DNA of 64,000 nucleotides. Origin: Arvicola amphibius. Lineage: Eukaryota; Chordata; Mammalia; Rodentia; Cricetidae. Below are positions 1 through 12,301 of the stretch, piece by piece (position 1 is the stretch's first letter; each line of letters begins with the position of its first letter). Where the stretch lies: positions 50,423,716-50,487,715 of the forward strand of contig NC_052054.1 of NCBI RefSeq assembly GCF_903992535.2, written 5' to 3'. Below the pieces are notes generated by a model that ran no database searches, had not been told where the DNA came from, and saw only the letters and a list, made by a program, of their open reading frames with translations. Both the position numbers and the translations under genes were made by a program.

Positions 1-578
1 GCTGAGTTTGAAAGCAGTCCTTAGAGGTCAGCACGGAAGAGATTTTGGTGGGATGCGTGGCATGTTTCTTGGCGAACTACCAATACCACCACAGCCCCTG
101 GTAGTTTTCAAGATACTAGCTGTCTCCTAGCCGTGTCTTGTGTACACAGGCACAAGTACATAATACTGCTGAGCTATGGCCCTCCAGCCTTGCCTGAGAA
201 CTGGGCTGAGAAACACTGCACAGGCACGGTCCTGAAAAGCAGTTATTCTGGAGAGTATAGCAATTTAAGACGATCCCTTGAGCAGGTGAGAAGAAAGCAG
301 TTCCTGAAAAAGAGAAATAGCTTGGAAGGAACGGGAGTCCCTGGAGTGCTCAGGTAGAAGAGGAAGGGCGTCATGGCGGAAGAGGAAGGAACCTCGCTGT
401 GCTCCTTCTTTCACTCTTCCGCCTACCCTCATTCAGCAACCCCAAAGGTTGAGAGCGCTCTGGTACAACTTCTCAGTTAATGATGTCGGTGGAGAAGATT
501 ATTAGATTTGAGTAGCCAGTTTTTCTTCAAAATCTTTTGCGAGAATGACTTACTCTTGGTTTGCGGGAAGCATTGTTG
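1..578. other. anonymous unique sequence
   Basis: I see no repeat or gene signature here. A short open frame at 133-357 (+) has no recognisable domain. Treated as unique noncoding DNA. Confidence 0.5.
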
Positions 579-720
579 GTTTTTGAGACAGGGTTTTGCT
601 TTGTAGCGCTGGTTGGACTGGAACTTGCACTGTAGACCAGGCTGGCCTCGGACTCACAGAGCCTGCCTCTGCTTTCTGACCGCTGGGGTTAAGAGCATTC
701 ATTGGTCACCACGCTCAGCT
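579..720 (-). mobile_element. B1 SINE, minus strand
   Basis: The plus strand reads the reverse complement of B1: a 'gagacagggtttt' block, then 'tgtagaccaggctggcctcggactcacagag' in pieces, then the promoter-proximal end near 711-720. It is 7SL-derived, non-autonomous and diverged, hence probably old. Confidence 0.85.
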
Positions 721-2299
721 CAAGAATGACTGATTGTTGGTGCTCGGGGAAGGGAGAACACTGCACAGCTTTCCAGTTTATCCTTTGCAGTCCTTAGTGT
801 CCCCTTAAGGCCTTTCGGAACATCTGGGCTCCAGCTGAGATGGAGGACGCTCCTAACCTCTACCCAGGCCACCACTGCCCTCACTGCGTGGACAAGATCA
901 TGTTTGCTGAAAGAATAAACAATGAGTTGTCTAGAAAAATGAGAAAGAAAACAGAATTAACTACCATCTAAGCACCGTGCTGTGTCAGCCAGTGTTTTGG
1001 GTCTGCATCCACGGTGCAGGGCTTCGGACCCTCCCACAGATGTGTTAGCTCTGTCTAGCATCTGCTCTGTTACAGCGTTTTCTTACGGCCTTGATGGTCT
1101 CCCCACAAAAAAAATTAAAGTGAGGTGGGTTTGTAAGGATCAAGTCTCATTTTTCTTCTGAAAGGATGGAAGGAAGGGCAAGACTAAGCAGCATATAAAT
1201 TGGGTCCCTTAAACTTCTTGCCAGTGTCATGCTCATAAAAATTCACCCAGACACCAGCTTTCTCCTGCTTTTCCTTCCTCTCCCCAAGAGCTCATCTCTA
1301 ACAACACCCCTGCCACCTGGACCATCATCACCCTTAGCTTCCACAGCTAATCAGCCAATAAGCGTGGCTTCAAGCTCCCTATCCACTTGTGGCGCTTTGT
1401 TAGTCAAAGTCAAAACTTCCTGGCCCTTGGTTGAGTCCGTCAGTGGATTCATCATTGTCTCTGAATTAAACACCAAAATGTGACTTCTTTAGAAGTTATC
1501 TACAGCCCAAGCCTGGGTCTCTCCTTTAATAAGCCTCCCCTGGCACCCTAGCCTTCCCTATGGAACACTCGTCAATATGTAATTGTCGTCACCATTGGGC
1601 CTTTATCTTACCAAACAATAAAATGACTTCATGTGACTGTCGATTTACAATCTGTTTCTCAGGCTATGAGTCCCATGAGGATGAGAGCAGTTTCTGCTCA
1701 TCTTAAATCCTGGTCACCACAGCAGGGCTGGCTTCATGGATGTGTGACCCTGGCAATCCCCTGCGAGAGCTCAGAAGGGCTTTGTGTCTGCTCTGCTGTC
1801 CCGGTTTTCAAACACTTCATTTTCAAGTAAGAGATTCCATCTTTTTATTCCTAACTAGAACCTACAAATTATGGAGGCTATTGTGTTGTGAGCCTCACTC
1901 TTGACACATGGATGGTAGTCAATAAATAGATCTTCTATGACTAAACACCAGTTAACACATGAGTTACTATGTGTTCGGTCTTTAAAAGACACAACTTCAT
2001 ATGCAAGAGTAACGCTTTCCAAAACAGCCTCCTTTCCCTATCTTGAATTCGAGAATCTCATAACATAGGTAAAATATTGTGTGAGCAAAGGATTTTAGAA
2101 AGATAAAACCCTTAACTCCCTTAAAAAAAAATAGCAACACCAAGTGGATTGAGTCACCTCAATCTGGTATTGTTTTCACCAAGATTGGAGGGTTGAGAGG
2201 AGGGTGGCTTAGCCACACACTGAACACCGCTCAGGGGCAGCAAAGACTAGAGTCAGACCTTTCCTATTCTTTGGTTTTCCACTGAAGCCCTTAGCAGCC
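721..2299. other. anonymous unique sequence
   Basis: About 1.6 kb with no repeat I recognise. Short open frames at 1229-1483 and 1633-1830 (+) have no family resemblance and are probably chance. Confidence 0.5.
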
Positions 2300-2344
<45 letters not shown>

Positions 2345-2358
2345 ACACACACTCACAC
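2300..2358. repeat. (CA)n microsatellite
   Basis: Nearly pure CA dinucleotide run with one T interruption near 2340 and a degenerate 3' end. Confidence 0.95.
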
Positions 2359-2429
2359 CTTTTATCACTAAATCCCTGATTAGGCCAATGTCAGATATTT
2401 TTCTTTTGCTAACTTCTGAAGTCCAGTAT

Positions 2430-2575
2430 TCACGCTGAGAGTTTAGTTTTCGGTCTCCTGCCAGCTATGTGACTCAGGGCAATGCACTTAACCTCCCAGA
2501 CTCAGTCTCCCCATCTGTAAACTGGCAGAAAGAGGTTAGAAGGGTGTGAAGGTCAGCACGTGAGAAGGACCACAG
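2430..2575 (+). mobile_element. MIR SINE fragment
   Basis: Carries the MIR core: 'gctatgtgactcagggcaa' followed by 'cttaacctcccagactcag', 'tctccccatctgtaaa' and a purine-rich continuation. MIR is an ancient tRNA-derived, mammal-wide SINE. Divergence fits great age. Confidence 0.85.
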
Positions 2576-4663
2576 GTACTCGCAGGTAGATGGCATTCCA
2601 GTCCCCACAGGGGTTATACGAGAGAAGGGCAATCGATCATTGTGGCTCGTACATTTGATGCCTTCTCCTTCACATTTATTCAGCTAGGAATAAGTGTGTT
2701 TTCTGTTTCTTTACCGCTTACTTGCACTGGCTACCCAGATGTATGTCATTTAACGGCGTTGAGCTCCTGCTAGCACTTGTCAACTGGGTGTGGTCACAAA
2801 TAACATAACTATTCACCCTCATTGTTTGAGATTAAGTTCATCCTTCCAACATCCAGTTCAAGCAACGTGGACATAAAGTTTTTTAATCTTCTAAAGACTC
2901 CTCTGTAGTTTCTTTCCCAGAACTGGACATACTGTATCCACTGAACCCAGACTTTATTTCTATTTACTGAAGAGTAATGGGGTTTCAGGGGCCTTCTCTC
3001 ACAAGACAGATGAAGGACTCTCTTGGCCCCAAACTGGATTTTTGACTAGGATAATACAAGTCTTAAGCAGGGAAATTCATGAGAAAACTGCAGCAGCAGC
3101 GGGCCAGAAATTGAGTGAGACCAACTAGAAGTGCAAGGCCAATTTTCAGATCAGGGTAACAGAGATGAAAATACTCTGGTTTTGGTTTCTTTTGTTTTTT
3201 TGTTTGTTTACTTTGATACAAAAGAAAAGTAGTGCTAAGTGTAGATAATGAACTATCTCTTCACTATCTTGGCCACAGTGACTGAATCTCTGAGTCCCCA
3301 ACCCCAGAAGAGACACCAGGCTTCTGTGATAACCATTCACTTTCTATCTATCCATCACCCATTTGGTGCGACTATGATCCCCAAGGCCGTGCATAGACCA
3401 CGGAGTTCAATGGATGCCAAAGTAAAACAGAAGGTTCACTGTGTGACTGACAACTCAACTAATCGCCATGGAGTGCCGAGTTACTCCATCCAGGAAGAGC
3501 TAGGGTGACGGTCTGAAACCCGTGGAAACCTCTCTACTCTGCTACATTAGCAGATAAGAAAGCTCCCATCTCTTTCCTGACAACTCTCTGATGAAATAGT
3601 CCACACTCTAATGTAGCAGTAATTTGCACACAAGTCTTCCGGCTGCTGGACTGCATTCTCCTTACAACCCCAAATGGCACGCTGTGTTCCATCAGCCCTG
3701 CACTGCAAAACCCAGCATCCAGAACAGCCTTGTTCTGGTTCCCACTGGAATAACTGAATTCTGGAAGCCGTCTAGAAAACAGTCCACGCTACAAGTGCAA
3801 GTGGATGGAAAGGGTGGGGAGTGAGCCAAGGGGTGAAGCTTTCAAAAGAATCCAACAACTGGGCTAAGAATTTGAGGTTATGTATCTTGCTAATAAACTT
3901 GTTTGTTTGTTTTTTTTTAAAAAAAAAAGTCTTTGTAGTCATTTCAAAATGACCCCGAAAAAAATTAAATAAATAAATAAAAAGGACAGAATGGTCAAAT
4001 TTGAAACTCAGGATTCACATTTAAACCATAAATTTCTACAAAATTCCACTTGGTACTTTTAAAGGAAGATACTAATTTTGACTCACAATGAAAAACTCAC
4101 AAAGGTGAAAATGCTCAGTACCCTAGGCTACTTGACCACTAAAATACGACGACTCACACATAGCCATCAAAGCTTTCTTTCAAATTTATGAATCAAGACC
4201 TTAGTGTTAATGGACAGTGAGGGAACAGTTTATGAATAGCCTCCCTATTATCACAGTTCATGACATTTTACAATGCGATTAGTGTGGCACATACCATAAC
4301 ATAATTGAGACTCTGGAAATGGAAATGAGAGATAATAGGAGCAACAAAGTTATTATAACAATCCAAGGGGCATTTTATCTGAAAATTAAATTAAAAAATA
4401 TAATGAAGTGGATGTAGAAACTGACTGAGAATGTAATTGAGAGAAGTTGGAGTTTCTGTAAGGGACATCTATCTATAGGAAGGTCAGTTCTGATTAGACA
4501 GGAAGGGTCCTCCACGAGCCAAAGCTTAAAAGATGAATCTCCAGAATGTGTCAAAGTAGCAACTGATGCTGAAGGCAGATGCTGAACTCATGAACTTATC
4601 TGGACTTGAACAAGCAACAGGGATTTTTCCAGTGTGAACACTAGATCAGCCAAAGACTGTTTG
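2576..4663. other. anonymous sequence with AT-rich patch
   Basis: No gene recognised. 3896-3985 is low-complexity T/A sequence. Open frames at 3146-3340 (-), 3248-3508 (+) and 3624-3824 (+) have no domain I can name. Confidence 0.45.
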
Positions 4664-4665
4664 GT

Positions 4666-4707
<42 letters not shown>
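4664..4707. repeat. (CT)n microsatellite
   Basis: About 42 bp of pure CT dinucleotide, running into a short GT-rich stretch. Confidence 0.95.
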
Positions 4708-4710
<3 letters not shown>

Positions 4711-4760
4711 TGTATGTGTATATCTAATACTCACATAGATATGTTTATATACATGGACAG

Positions 4761-4838
4761 GGAGGGTGAGGGATGTGGCTCAGTGGTCGAGCTGGGTGAG
4801 TCCAAGGCCCTTGGGTTCAGTCTCTGGCACTTAAAAAA
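4761..4838 (+). mobile_element. ID-family SINE
   Basis: A short tRNA-derived element: 'ggatgtggctcagtggtcg' supplies the A-box region and 'gggttcagtctct' the B-box region, followed by an A-rich tail. ID elements derive from BC1/tRNA-Ala-like RNA. Diverged, so pol III activity is doubtful. Confidence 0.75.
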
Positions 4839-6130
4839 TTACGTGCTAGACGCTCAAGAAATTTTGTCTTTGGATGCTTTGGTAGACAGCTCTCAAGGAG
4901 AGGCATTTCCTTCAGAGCCACATTAACATAATCCAAACTGAAGCAGCAAAAACATGTGCCACCACGCCCTATGAATGAAAACAAACCAGTATATTCCACA
5001 AGAGTGTCTTGTTTTTCTTTTTTAAATAATACAGGCTTCCATAGCTACACAGAGAAAAGTGGAACAGCCAGGTGTGCACTCTATCTGTCCTTCACTGTAG
5101 CTTTGGTTTCTCACTTGGAGCAACAATCAATCACCTCATGGTTTTCATTTGTTTTTCAGGACACCGCTATCGTAATAAACCTTTGTCACTTGATTGATGC
5201 AATTCCCCCCTCTCTCAGCTCCACTGACCCGGTCATAGCATTGTGATTAAGTTCAGGTCAAACTTGGCCTGTGTTTTAAAACCTGGATCACTGTGGCGTT
5301 TACTGCTCATTTATATCCTTGGATCCTAGACAAGTCTTTAAAAGATCATTTTGAGAAGAGTACATCCCTTAAGATATTAAAAATATATCAAAGGGGGCAA
5401 GGACTTGTTGATTCATTTTGATTCTTCAGATCAGGTTCAGATGGTGAATTCACGGGGCGTGCGTGAAGTTTGAAATTTCCAAGCATTAGAAATGACTCAG
5501 CCAGCTTTTAGAGATTTATTCAGAAAACTCCCCTTTCTTCTTATACAGAGAGATTTTTTAACTTAGAATTTAAAAAGTGATTGTTCGTTATCCAAATCCT
5601 TTTAAGAGAAAAAGAAAAAAAGGGGGGGGGGTGGGCGGCACTCTAAAGGAAGAACCCTTCCTTGCTGGGATGAGAGACAGAATTGATGACTTTCCCACTG
5701 ATTCCTTGGCCAGTTTGGCCCCCTCCCTAGTACCCCCCTCTCCAGAGATTAAAACATGCCTGAATTGGAGTAGGCATTTCCTTCCTTCTGTGCGGTGCCA
5801 GTTCTCAGAGGAAAACATCCATTTCGCTCTTTGATTCTCGTAGCCCAGAGACAGCAATGAAAGGGCCTGCTGCTTCCCAGAGTATAAGGATTTGATTTGG
5901 GAGCTGCAGGGCAGGAAGGAGAGTTTGAAGGGTGTGTGCATGGAGCGTGGGTGTGAGAATGATTTTCCCCAGAGCCTTGATTTGGTCTGGAGCCCAGAGT
6001 ATACCATTCAGCCACCTCAAATTGCATGACCACTGATTGCCATTTTCCCTGTGGCTCCATGGGGAATGTCCTGGAAACCAATGTAGTTTTCCATGTCTTC
6101 CCCACAAGAAGCGTAAGTGATGTTCCTCTC
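4839..6130. other. anonymous unique sequence
   Basis: No repeat recognised except a poly-purine/G run at about 5605-5635. Overlapping open frames at 5588-6143 (-), the longest 139 codons, have no recognisable motif. Three frames open in the same place argues for composition, not coding. Confidence 0.5.
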
Positions 6131-6245
6131 TTAGATTGTGCATGGTGTCATTTGACTCTAAACCTAATACTAGGGAGTTTGAGGCAGGGGCGTTATGGTG
6201 TCAAGGCCAGTCTGGACAATATAGTAAGACTTTGTCTCCAAAACA
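6131..6245 (+). mobile_element. diverged B1 SINE
   Basis: Recognisable by 'gcatggtg', 'gaggcagggg', 'tcaaggccagtctgg' and 'agactttgtctcc' in B1 order. Many substitutions and a degraded 5' end point to an old copy. Confidence 0.7.
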
Positions 6246-6325
6246 GAAAGAAAAAGAAAGAACGAAAGAACGATAGAACGAAAGGAGGGAGGGAGGGAGG
6301 GAAGAGAGAAAGAAACAGAGAAAGA
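6246..6325. repeat. purine-rich GAAA/GGGA tract
   Basis: Starts at the A-rich tail of the preceding B1, then runs as GAAA, GAAC and GGGA tetranucleotides. A typical case of a SINE tail seeding a microsatellite. Confidence 0.85.
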
Positions 6326-6958
6326 GATCCCTTCAGTTAATTAACCTGAGAACCACCTTTCCACAGAAACCAAGAGTTGGGAGTACATATTGAAATCGCG
6401 CTATATCACCAGATGCAAAAATGCCTGACGTCTTTAGTCATAAACCCTATTTCCAAATCCTGAGAGGATGAGGTTATCTTGGTATATATGAAATCTGCTC
6501 ATACATGTAATGTTCAAGAGAGAGGCCCAACTTGATCCGTTTTGATCAGAAAGCATTTTCCTTGTGCTGTCCATCTTCAGGTTGTGACAGAATGAAGCCA
6601 TGGGTAAATGAAGCTGGGCTCCGTACACCATGAAATCTCTGTCACTGTTTCCCGTTAGGGACATGAGTGGAGAAAATAAAGTAGATTTAGCCAAGCCTGT
6701 GAGAGTCGGCTGTCACAGTTTGCCTGTGACCAAAAAGTTTACCCGATTAGGGATTTCTGGTGCTAAGCCAAGACATACCTGGACCAACCTGGGGCATCTG
6801 GTCATCTTAGGAGAACCTGAATGTTCACAGCACCTGAAACTAGGAAGCTCTTTGCCAAGTTCAATAGTTATAACTTTAAGATTATTTCAGAAACAGTGAC
6901 ATGCAAGTTTATTGGAATTATATTGCAGAAAGTTTCTACACGAACCTATGTAAGATGA
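6326..6958. other. anonymous unique sequence
   Basis: No repeat or coding signature recognised. Open frames on both strands in 6434-6899 overlap each other and look incidental. Confidence 0.5.
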
Positions 6959-6959
6959 T

Positions 6960-7085
6960 GCAATGCTCTTGCTTACTGCTCCGCGGGAAGACCCGTGTTC
7001 CACACATGACTCCCATGTCAACAGGACCGCTGCCTGTAACCACAGCTCCTGGGATTGTAGCCTGCTCCTCCAGCCTATGGGTACT

Positions 7086-7175
<90 letters not shown>

Positions 7176-7195
7176 TAAAAATAAACCTTAAAAAT
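6960..7195 (+). mobile_element. B3-like (B2 superfamily) SINE with expanded microsatellite
   Basis: The left part has 'gaagacccgtgttcc', 'cccatgtcaacagg' and 'cctgtaaccacagctcctgg' in the order of the B3 body. The right part ends in an 'aaataaaaataaacc' tail. Between them a (CT)n(CA)n block has expanded at the place where B3 carries its CA-rich 3' segment. Confidence 0.55.
7088..7172. repeat. compound (CT)n(CA)n microsatellite
   Basis: About 54 bp of CT followed directly by about 31 bp of CA. Open frames on both strands here (6887-7201) encode only Ser-Leu, Arg-Glu or Thr-His repeats and are not genes. Confidence 0.95.
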
Positions 7196-7871
7196 ATACA
7201 AAAATATGAATGCCCAGGAACACAGATAACTTAGAATTGAAAACTACGGGCAATATCATTCCAAAGTCTATGAGTCAGCAGAGCCAGACGGACCACAGAG
7301 AAACCAGTTGACACAGAAAGACATTTTCATCTGGTGACCCAGCAAAACTGATTCATTGGTCTTTGGATTCCACAGAAGACTTTTGCTAATAAAAATTTCT
7401 TGTTCATAAAATATATATTCCATTAAATAATTAGAAGAATCTGTACTTCACTCGTAGTTCAGTATCATTGGAGAGTTGGGTTCTGTGAAAATTTTGCAAT
7501 ACAATTGCCTATATTGGCAAATGATGGTAACTGAGAAAGCAAACAAGTCATAGAGAAATACATCAAAAAATTTATTTACAGCATCTTGATAAGACAGTAT
7601 TGTCTTTTTATAATAATTAAGTAGGACTTCTGCCTACTATAGAATTCATTCAAAAGCATCTCAATAAGCATTTATGTGGAGTCGTCCCAGTGTACGATGG
7701 TATCAACTTGAAGAAAACATGCACTGAGTGGTTTGCAAAGCAGCTGAAATGAGATGAAATGAAATCAATGCCCTGACAAAGCTGAAGCATGCATGGGCAG
7801 CCAGTATATGGTGGTTCTGTTGAACTTGTCCATATTGGGTTTCATGGTCTAAGTTGATGAGGACTATGACT
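7196..7871. other. anonymous AT-rich unique sequence
   Basis: No repeat or gene recognised. Confidence 0.5.
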
Positions 7872-8010
7872 GACCAGGTCTCTTCCTCAAGAGGGCACCA
7901 GACCTCATTACAGGTGGTTGTGAGCCACCATGTGGTTGCTGGGAATTGAACTCAGGACCTTTGGGAGAGCAGGTAGGACTCTTAACTGCTGAGCCATCTC
8001 TCCAGCCCCT
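7872..8010 (-). mobile_element. B2 SINE, minus strand
   Basis: Plus strand shows the reverse complement of B2: 'agagggcaccagacctc', 'ttgtgagccaccatgtggtt', 'ctgggaattgaactcagg', ending 'gagccatctctccagcccc', the conserved tRNA-like head. The 3' tail is truncated. Confidence 0.92.
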
Positions 8011-8468
8011 TGCAAAGCAGTTACATGACCAAAATTCATTAGTGTACCAACAAAGTAGATATAACATGACCACCAGGAATATAAATGACACAGACTTGAA
8101 GTTAACATAGTTTAGCAGTACTAGAAGATCAGGAATTTAAGAATTATTTGAGTTCGGAAAGTACCAAGACACCAAGCGTCTAGTGGGCTGCTGCACGAAA
8201 TGAGGACAGACGTATTATTGTCGTCATTATTGTATTGAACAAAGAAGCCAATTCACTCTCTGACACTTGTATCCATTTGGAAGAATAAAAGATTGAGCAT
8301 TTATAGTTTCCTTGCCTAACAATCACTCATTTTTAACTCTAAGAGCAACTTGAGCAAAACTTACGTGGTTCAAAGCCACATGTTTTTATGGTATTGTCAA
8401 GTTCTGAATCTTCATTATGGCTGTAACAATCTTTTTAAAACTTAAAATGTTATTTAAAAATCATCAAA
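8011..8468. other. anonymous AT-rich sequence
   Basis: No repeat or gene recognised. Confidence 0.5.
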
Positions 8469-8650
8469 GACTAGGGCAATGGCTCAGCAGAGAAAGGTGC
8501 ATGCCACCAAACCTGTTCACCTGAGTTCAGTCTCCAGGAACCACATGGTAAAAAGAGAGAACCAATCCCCAATAGTTGTCCTGTGGTCTTCACTGTGGCA
8601 GGTGTGCTTTCGCACACATAAACAAATAAAATAAATGTATTTTAAGAGTC
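8469..8650 (+). mobile_element. B3/B4-type SINE
   Basis: Body contains 'gggcaatggctcagcag', 'cctgagttcagtctccagg', 'aaccacatggtaaaaagag', a CA-rich segment and 'aaataaaataaatgtattt'. Order and tail fit the B2 superfamily (B3) or B4. Diverged. Confidence 0.7.
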
Positions 8651-9837
8651 ATTACAACCAGATACCTAGTGATTTTTAAATAAATATGCATGCTCTTAAG
8701 TCTCAATAAACATTCCTTGGTATCTCAAACTTTCATTTTCTCTGCCATAAAAACTTCAGGAAAGTACCTTTCTTTCACTTCTAAAACATCAACTATGGAA
8801 CTTAACAGCTGGAAAACCTAAAACATGGCAGACTATTAAAACTGAACTTCTTATACCTATTCCTGATCAAGTTTCTTCTTCCTGCTCCACATTTTCCATT
8901 GTTCCCATTTTAAGCCTCGCACTGCCAGGGAGTTAAATCCCATGCCCAGGATATTTCCTAGAGAGTTCAGATACTTCACAGTGTGGGAGCTTGACCTCTA
9001 AACACTGCTCCTGGGGCGCAAGGAAATGAGCTTCTAAATCAGATCCTTATAGCAAAACATCAGAAAGCAAGACATGTACACTAACTGCTCCACTTCCCAC
9101 GGAGAAAATGGAAGGGTATGCTTCAAATTCAAAACAGTATTTGTGTTGTGGCTTCAGAAGGAATTTTCCTCCATCATAATCAAGAGTGTGGCCACCTTGA
9201 CAATTCTGATGAAGTCTTTCCTGGCCAGCGACAGAAATGCACTTTGTTAGCTAAAATGAAAGAATCCTGGAGTCAGAATATGTAAGATCATGCAAGTCTT
9301 TTGATTGCCAGAGAAGAAAATGCCAGTCAAAGGAGGAAGAACACTCTGTAGGAAGACTCAAGATGAGAATTAATTCTCCTCTTCTATCTTGCTGTCTCTC
9401 CCTCAAATGTGATGTCTTTCTGGTTTCTCTTCTTAAAAATTGTTTATGTAGACCTCATTCCTAAACATTTAAAGGTAAGCATGCTAAAGAATCTTAGAAG
9501 GCACCCAGAGAGACGTAGGGAATATCTGTTACTACTGAGCTAAGTAGGAGGTTGTGATTTTTGAAAATTTTATGTGACTGGAGACAGCATCTGACATATA
9601 GGCAGCCTTTCATAGACTTCTTTTTTTTCACAAAGTGGACACAATATATTAGTTTGCAAGGTTCCCACATAAAAGTATTTGTAAGTTCCTAGCACAATAT
9701 GAAATATGTGTATCAAAATAACAGTTGTTACTATTGATAAGGTTTTGCTCATATTTTCTGTGATAGCAGAAAAATCAAACAACAATTACTTCTTAGTCTT
9801 CAAAAGACTTCAAAGGATATGGAATGATGTCTTAGGA
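8651..9837. other. anonymous unique sequence
   Basis: No repeat or gene recognised. A 71-codon open frame at 9570-9785 (-) is AT-rich and probably incidental. Confidence 0.5.
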
Positions 9838-10432
9838 ACAGTGGCACCAAGCCTGGCAAGCCTAGTGACCTGCGTTTGATGGATCCTGGAACCTGTGGTG
9901 GCTAATCTTGTATCAGCTCGACACACAAACTAGAGTTATCTGAAAGAAGGGAAGCTTAATTGAGAAATGTCTCTATAAGTTCCAGCTGCAAGGAATTTTA
10001 TTAATTAGTGATGGGGATCACCTAGCCCATTGTTAAGTGGGGCCATTCCTGGGATAGTCGTCCTTGGCTCTATAAGAAAGCAGGTAGAGCAAACCATGGG
10101 AGCAAGGCAGTAAGCAGCAATCCTCTAGGGCCTCTGCATGAGATCCTGCCTCCAGGTTCCTGCCCTATTTGAGTTGCTGTCCTGACTTCCTTTGATGATG
10201 AACAGTGGTGTTAAAGTATAAGCCAAATAAGCCCTTTCCTCTCCAACTTGATTTTTGGTCATGGTATTTTGTTACAGCAATCAATAGAAACCTTAACTAA
10301 GACAGAACCCATCCAAATGTAGGAAAGAATCAACTCCACCAAGTGCTCTTCTGACCCCTTGAACAGTTCTACACCTATGCCATGGTGTGCAAATCCCTAA
10401 ACGCATCATGCACACATACACGTAACAATTAG
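9838..10432 (+). mobile_element. B4-type SINE split by an LTR
   Basis: The left half (about 9838-9893) and right half (about 10305-10432) form one SINE body: 'gcctggcaag', 'ggatcctggaacc', then 'cccatccaaatgtaggaaa' and a CA-containing 3' part. The 411 bp between them is a separate LTR insertion, so the SINE is the older of the two. Confidence 0.6.
9894..10304 (+). mobile_element. solo LTR, MaLR-type
   Basis: Starts TGTGGTGGC and ends CTAAGACA. It is flanked by identical 5-bp direct repeats GAACC (9889-9893 and 10305-10309), as expected of an ERVL/MaLR integration. The 3' part 'gtataagccaaataagccc ... ctttcctctcc' resembles the polyadenylation region of this LTR type. No internal region remains. 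Confidence 0.75.
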
Positions 10433-10859
10433 TTTAGAAAAAAGATCTTGTGGGGATGAAAATTGAAGTTATGTCAGCATTGGAAACTTTACGCTGAGCA
10501 CAAATTCTGTACCTAAGAGAATCAAACCTTTGACACATCCAAATGCCAAGATAAATTTTACCCATCTGATGTTGATGGCCTTCTCTAACGTTCCCTGCTT
10601 CTCCTCTCCCAATCTGCAAGATCTGGAGTAGGAGGCATCCCCATCGCTCATCCTGAGTCCATAGCTTGTTTCTTTGATAGTACCTGGCGTCCTTAACTTT
10701 TGTTTTATTTAGTACATTGTGAATACTGCAAGGGCAAACTCATTCCTTCTAGAGTAATCCTGAACATTAGACATGTGACATACATTTTCTTCCTGATAAG
10801 TAAACAAAACCATATTTCTCCCTTTCGTTATCGGGAGTTTATTGTTGTTCTTTAGTTAT
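10433..10859. other. anonymous sequence
   Basis: No repeat or gene recognised. Two overlapping short minus-strand frames (10434-10651) look incidental. Confidence 0.45.
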
Positions 10860-11045
10860 TATTATTATCATTATGTGCGTGGAGGCGAGTTATAGGCACA
10901 TTTTGCGGTGATGCACATGTGGAGGTCAAAGGACAACTTTTGGGAGATGGCTCTCTTCTACTGTGGGGTCTGGGGATCAAGGTTTAGCCATCATGTCCAT
11001 GGAGCAAGCCCTTTTAGCCCCTGAGTTACAGAGCCAACGCCCTTG
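10860..11045 (-). mobile_element. B4/B3-type SINE, minus strand
   Basis: Plus strand carries 'tatgtgcgtggaggcgag', 'tgtggaggtcaaaggacaa', 'tctggggatcaaggtttag' and 'gcaagcccttttagcccc', the reverse complement of a B4-type SINE. Old and diverged. Confidence 0.7.
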
Positions 11046-11696
11046 TTGTAACCTGCTAATTCTTCAGAAAATTCATTTCAAATCCTTTACTAGCTAAAGG
11101 GCACATTCCCCAGTAGATTCAAGTGTCTTCATTTGTATTGCAGGGAATAATAACAATAGCTGATATTCTTCAGTTATCACTGGATCCAGAGCTAGAACTA
11201 AGACCTGATTCAAATGAACAAGGACGGAGATTTTATGAAGCATCTCCTAGAGTAAGACCGGAGTCAAAGGGCTCAGCAAGAACAAGTTAGGATGGCAAAA
11301 CCCCAAAGGGCAAGGAGGGATTAAAACCTCCCAACCGAGGTTCCCATGAAGTTCATCATGCAAATGAGAGGCTCAGACTTGCAGGGAATACCCGATACTG
11401 CCTAGTTGATGTCATCTCCTCTACACAAACAAATTCAAGCTTCTAGAAAAGCCTGTGCTCATTACCACTCAGTGGCAGTGCTCCCTTCTAGTCACTATGA
11501 GGTCAGCTCTGTGCCAGGGTGAGAAGGCTGAACCTCATCATCTGTGCCCATAGGATCTGTTTATACTGTCTGGTTTTTAATTTGGGGGCTGCATGTGAGC
11601 CCTGGATCCCTGCTTGTCTTTGTTTGCCTTGCTATGAAAACGCAAAACTAGTATGACCCTTTTCCATTATCTGATCCACCTACCACCATTTGGATG
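11046..11696. other. anonymous unique sequence
   Basis: No repeat or gene recognised. Confidence 0.5.
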
Positions 11697-11820
11697 ATCT
11701 CACTATACAGCACTGGCTCTTTTGGAGTTTACCATGTAGGACTGGCCTCAAACTCACGGAGATTTGCCTGTCTTTCCCAAGCACTGAAATGAGAAACACG
11801 CGCCACCACATCCAGACTGA
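11697..11820 (-). mobile_element. B1 SINE, minus strand
   Basis: Reverse-complement B1 signatures: 'aggactggcctcaaactcac', 'gagatttgcctgtctttccc' and 'cgccaccacatccag'. Confidence 0.8.
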
Positions 11821-12295
11821 GAAGAAATTTTTAATAGAAAGAAGCATAAAAGAATGAGGTGACTCTGGCCAGGGAAGCATGTACGCTAACTGCAGCTCCT
11901 CACCCCTCCGTCCTCTCCTACAAATCCAGTCCTCTAGTCTCACGCCCAACTCTGTGGCAGACAGCCTGATAAGGCCTCACCACCATATCCATCTCCAGGC
12001 CTCCCTTCCTCCCCTCTCCCACCCCCATCTCCAGTGAATCAGGATGTTCTCCACCAACTTTCCTCCCTAATCATCCTGCTTTCCCAGCCCCAACTCAGGC
12101 AGACTTTCTCTGGGAACCTCCCATCCCCCCAGGCAAGTCTCAAAGAGAAGGAAGTAGACCAGAGAAGCAGGTAGACCAGAGAAGCAGGTAGACCAGAGAA
12201 GCAGGTAGGTGGGCTTCAGATCTTCACTCTCTCTCCTCTCCTTCATATCCAGTTCCCTGTCTCATCTCCAGCTCTTCAGAAATCTGCCTGTTGTG
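11821..12295 (+). mobile_element. possible L1 5' region
   Basis: C/T-rich sequence with a 17-bp tandem repeat lying directly upstream of L1 ORF1-like sequence. Assigning it to an L1 5' UTR rests only on position and composition, because the ORF1 sequence resumes after the LTR at 12302-12839. It could be unrelated unique DNA. Confidence 0.35.
12153..12203. repeat. 17-bp tandem repeat, 3 copies
   Basis: Three identical copies of GTAGACCAGAGAAGCAG in a row, with a partial fourth beginning GTAGG. Confidence 0.95.
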
Positions 12296-12301
12296 GCCTC
12301 T

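Noticed and set aside
5588..6143. Three overlapping minus-strand frames of 112-139 codons
   Set aside because: Open in all three frames over the same DNA, which shows low stop density rather than selection. No domain seen.
6887..7201. Arg-Glu and Ser-Leu repeat proteins on both strands
   Set aside because: Translation of the compound CT/CA microsatellite.
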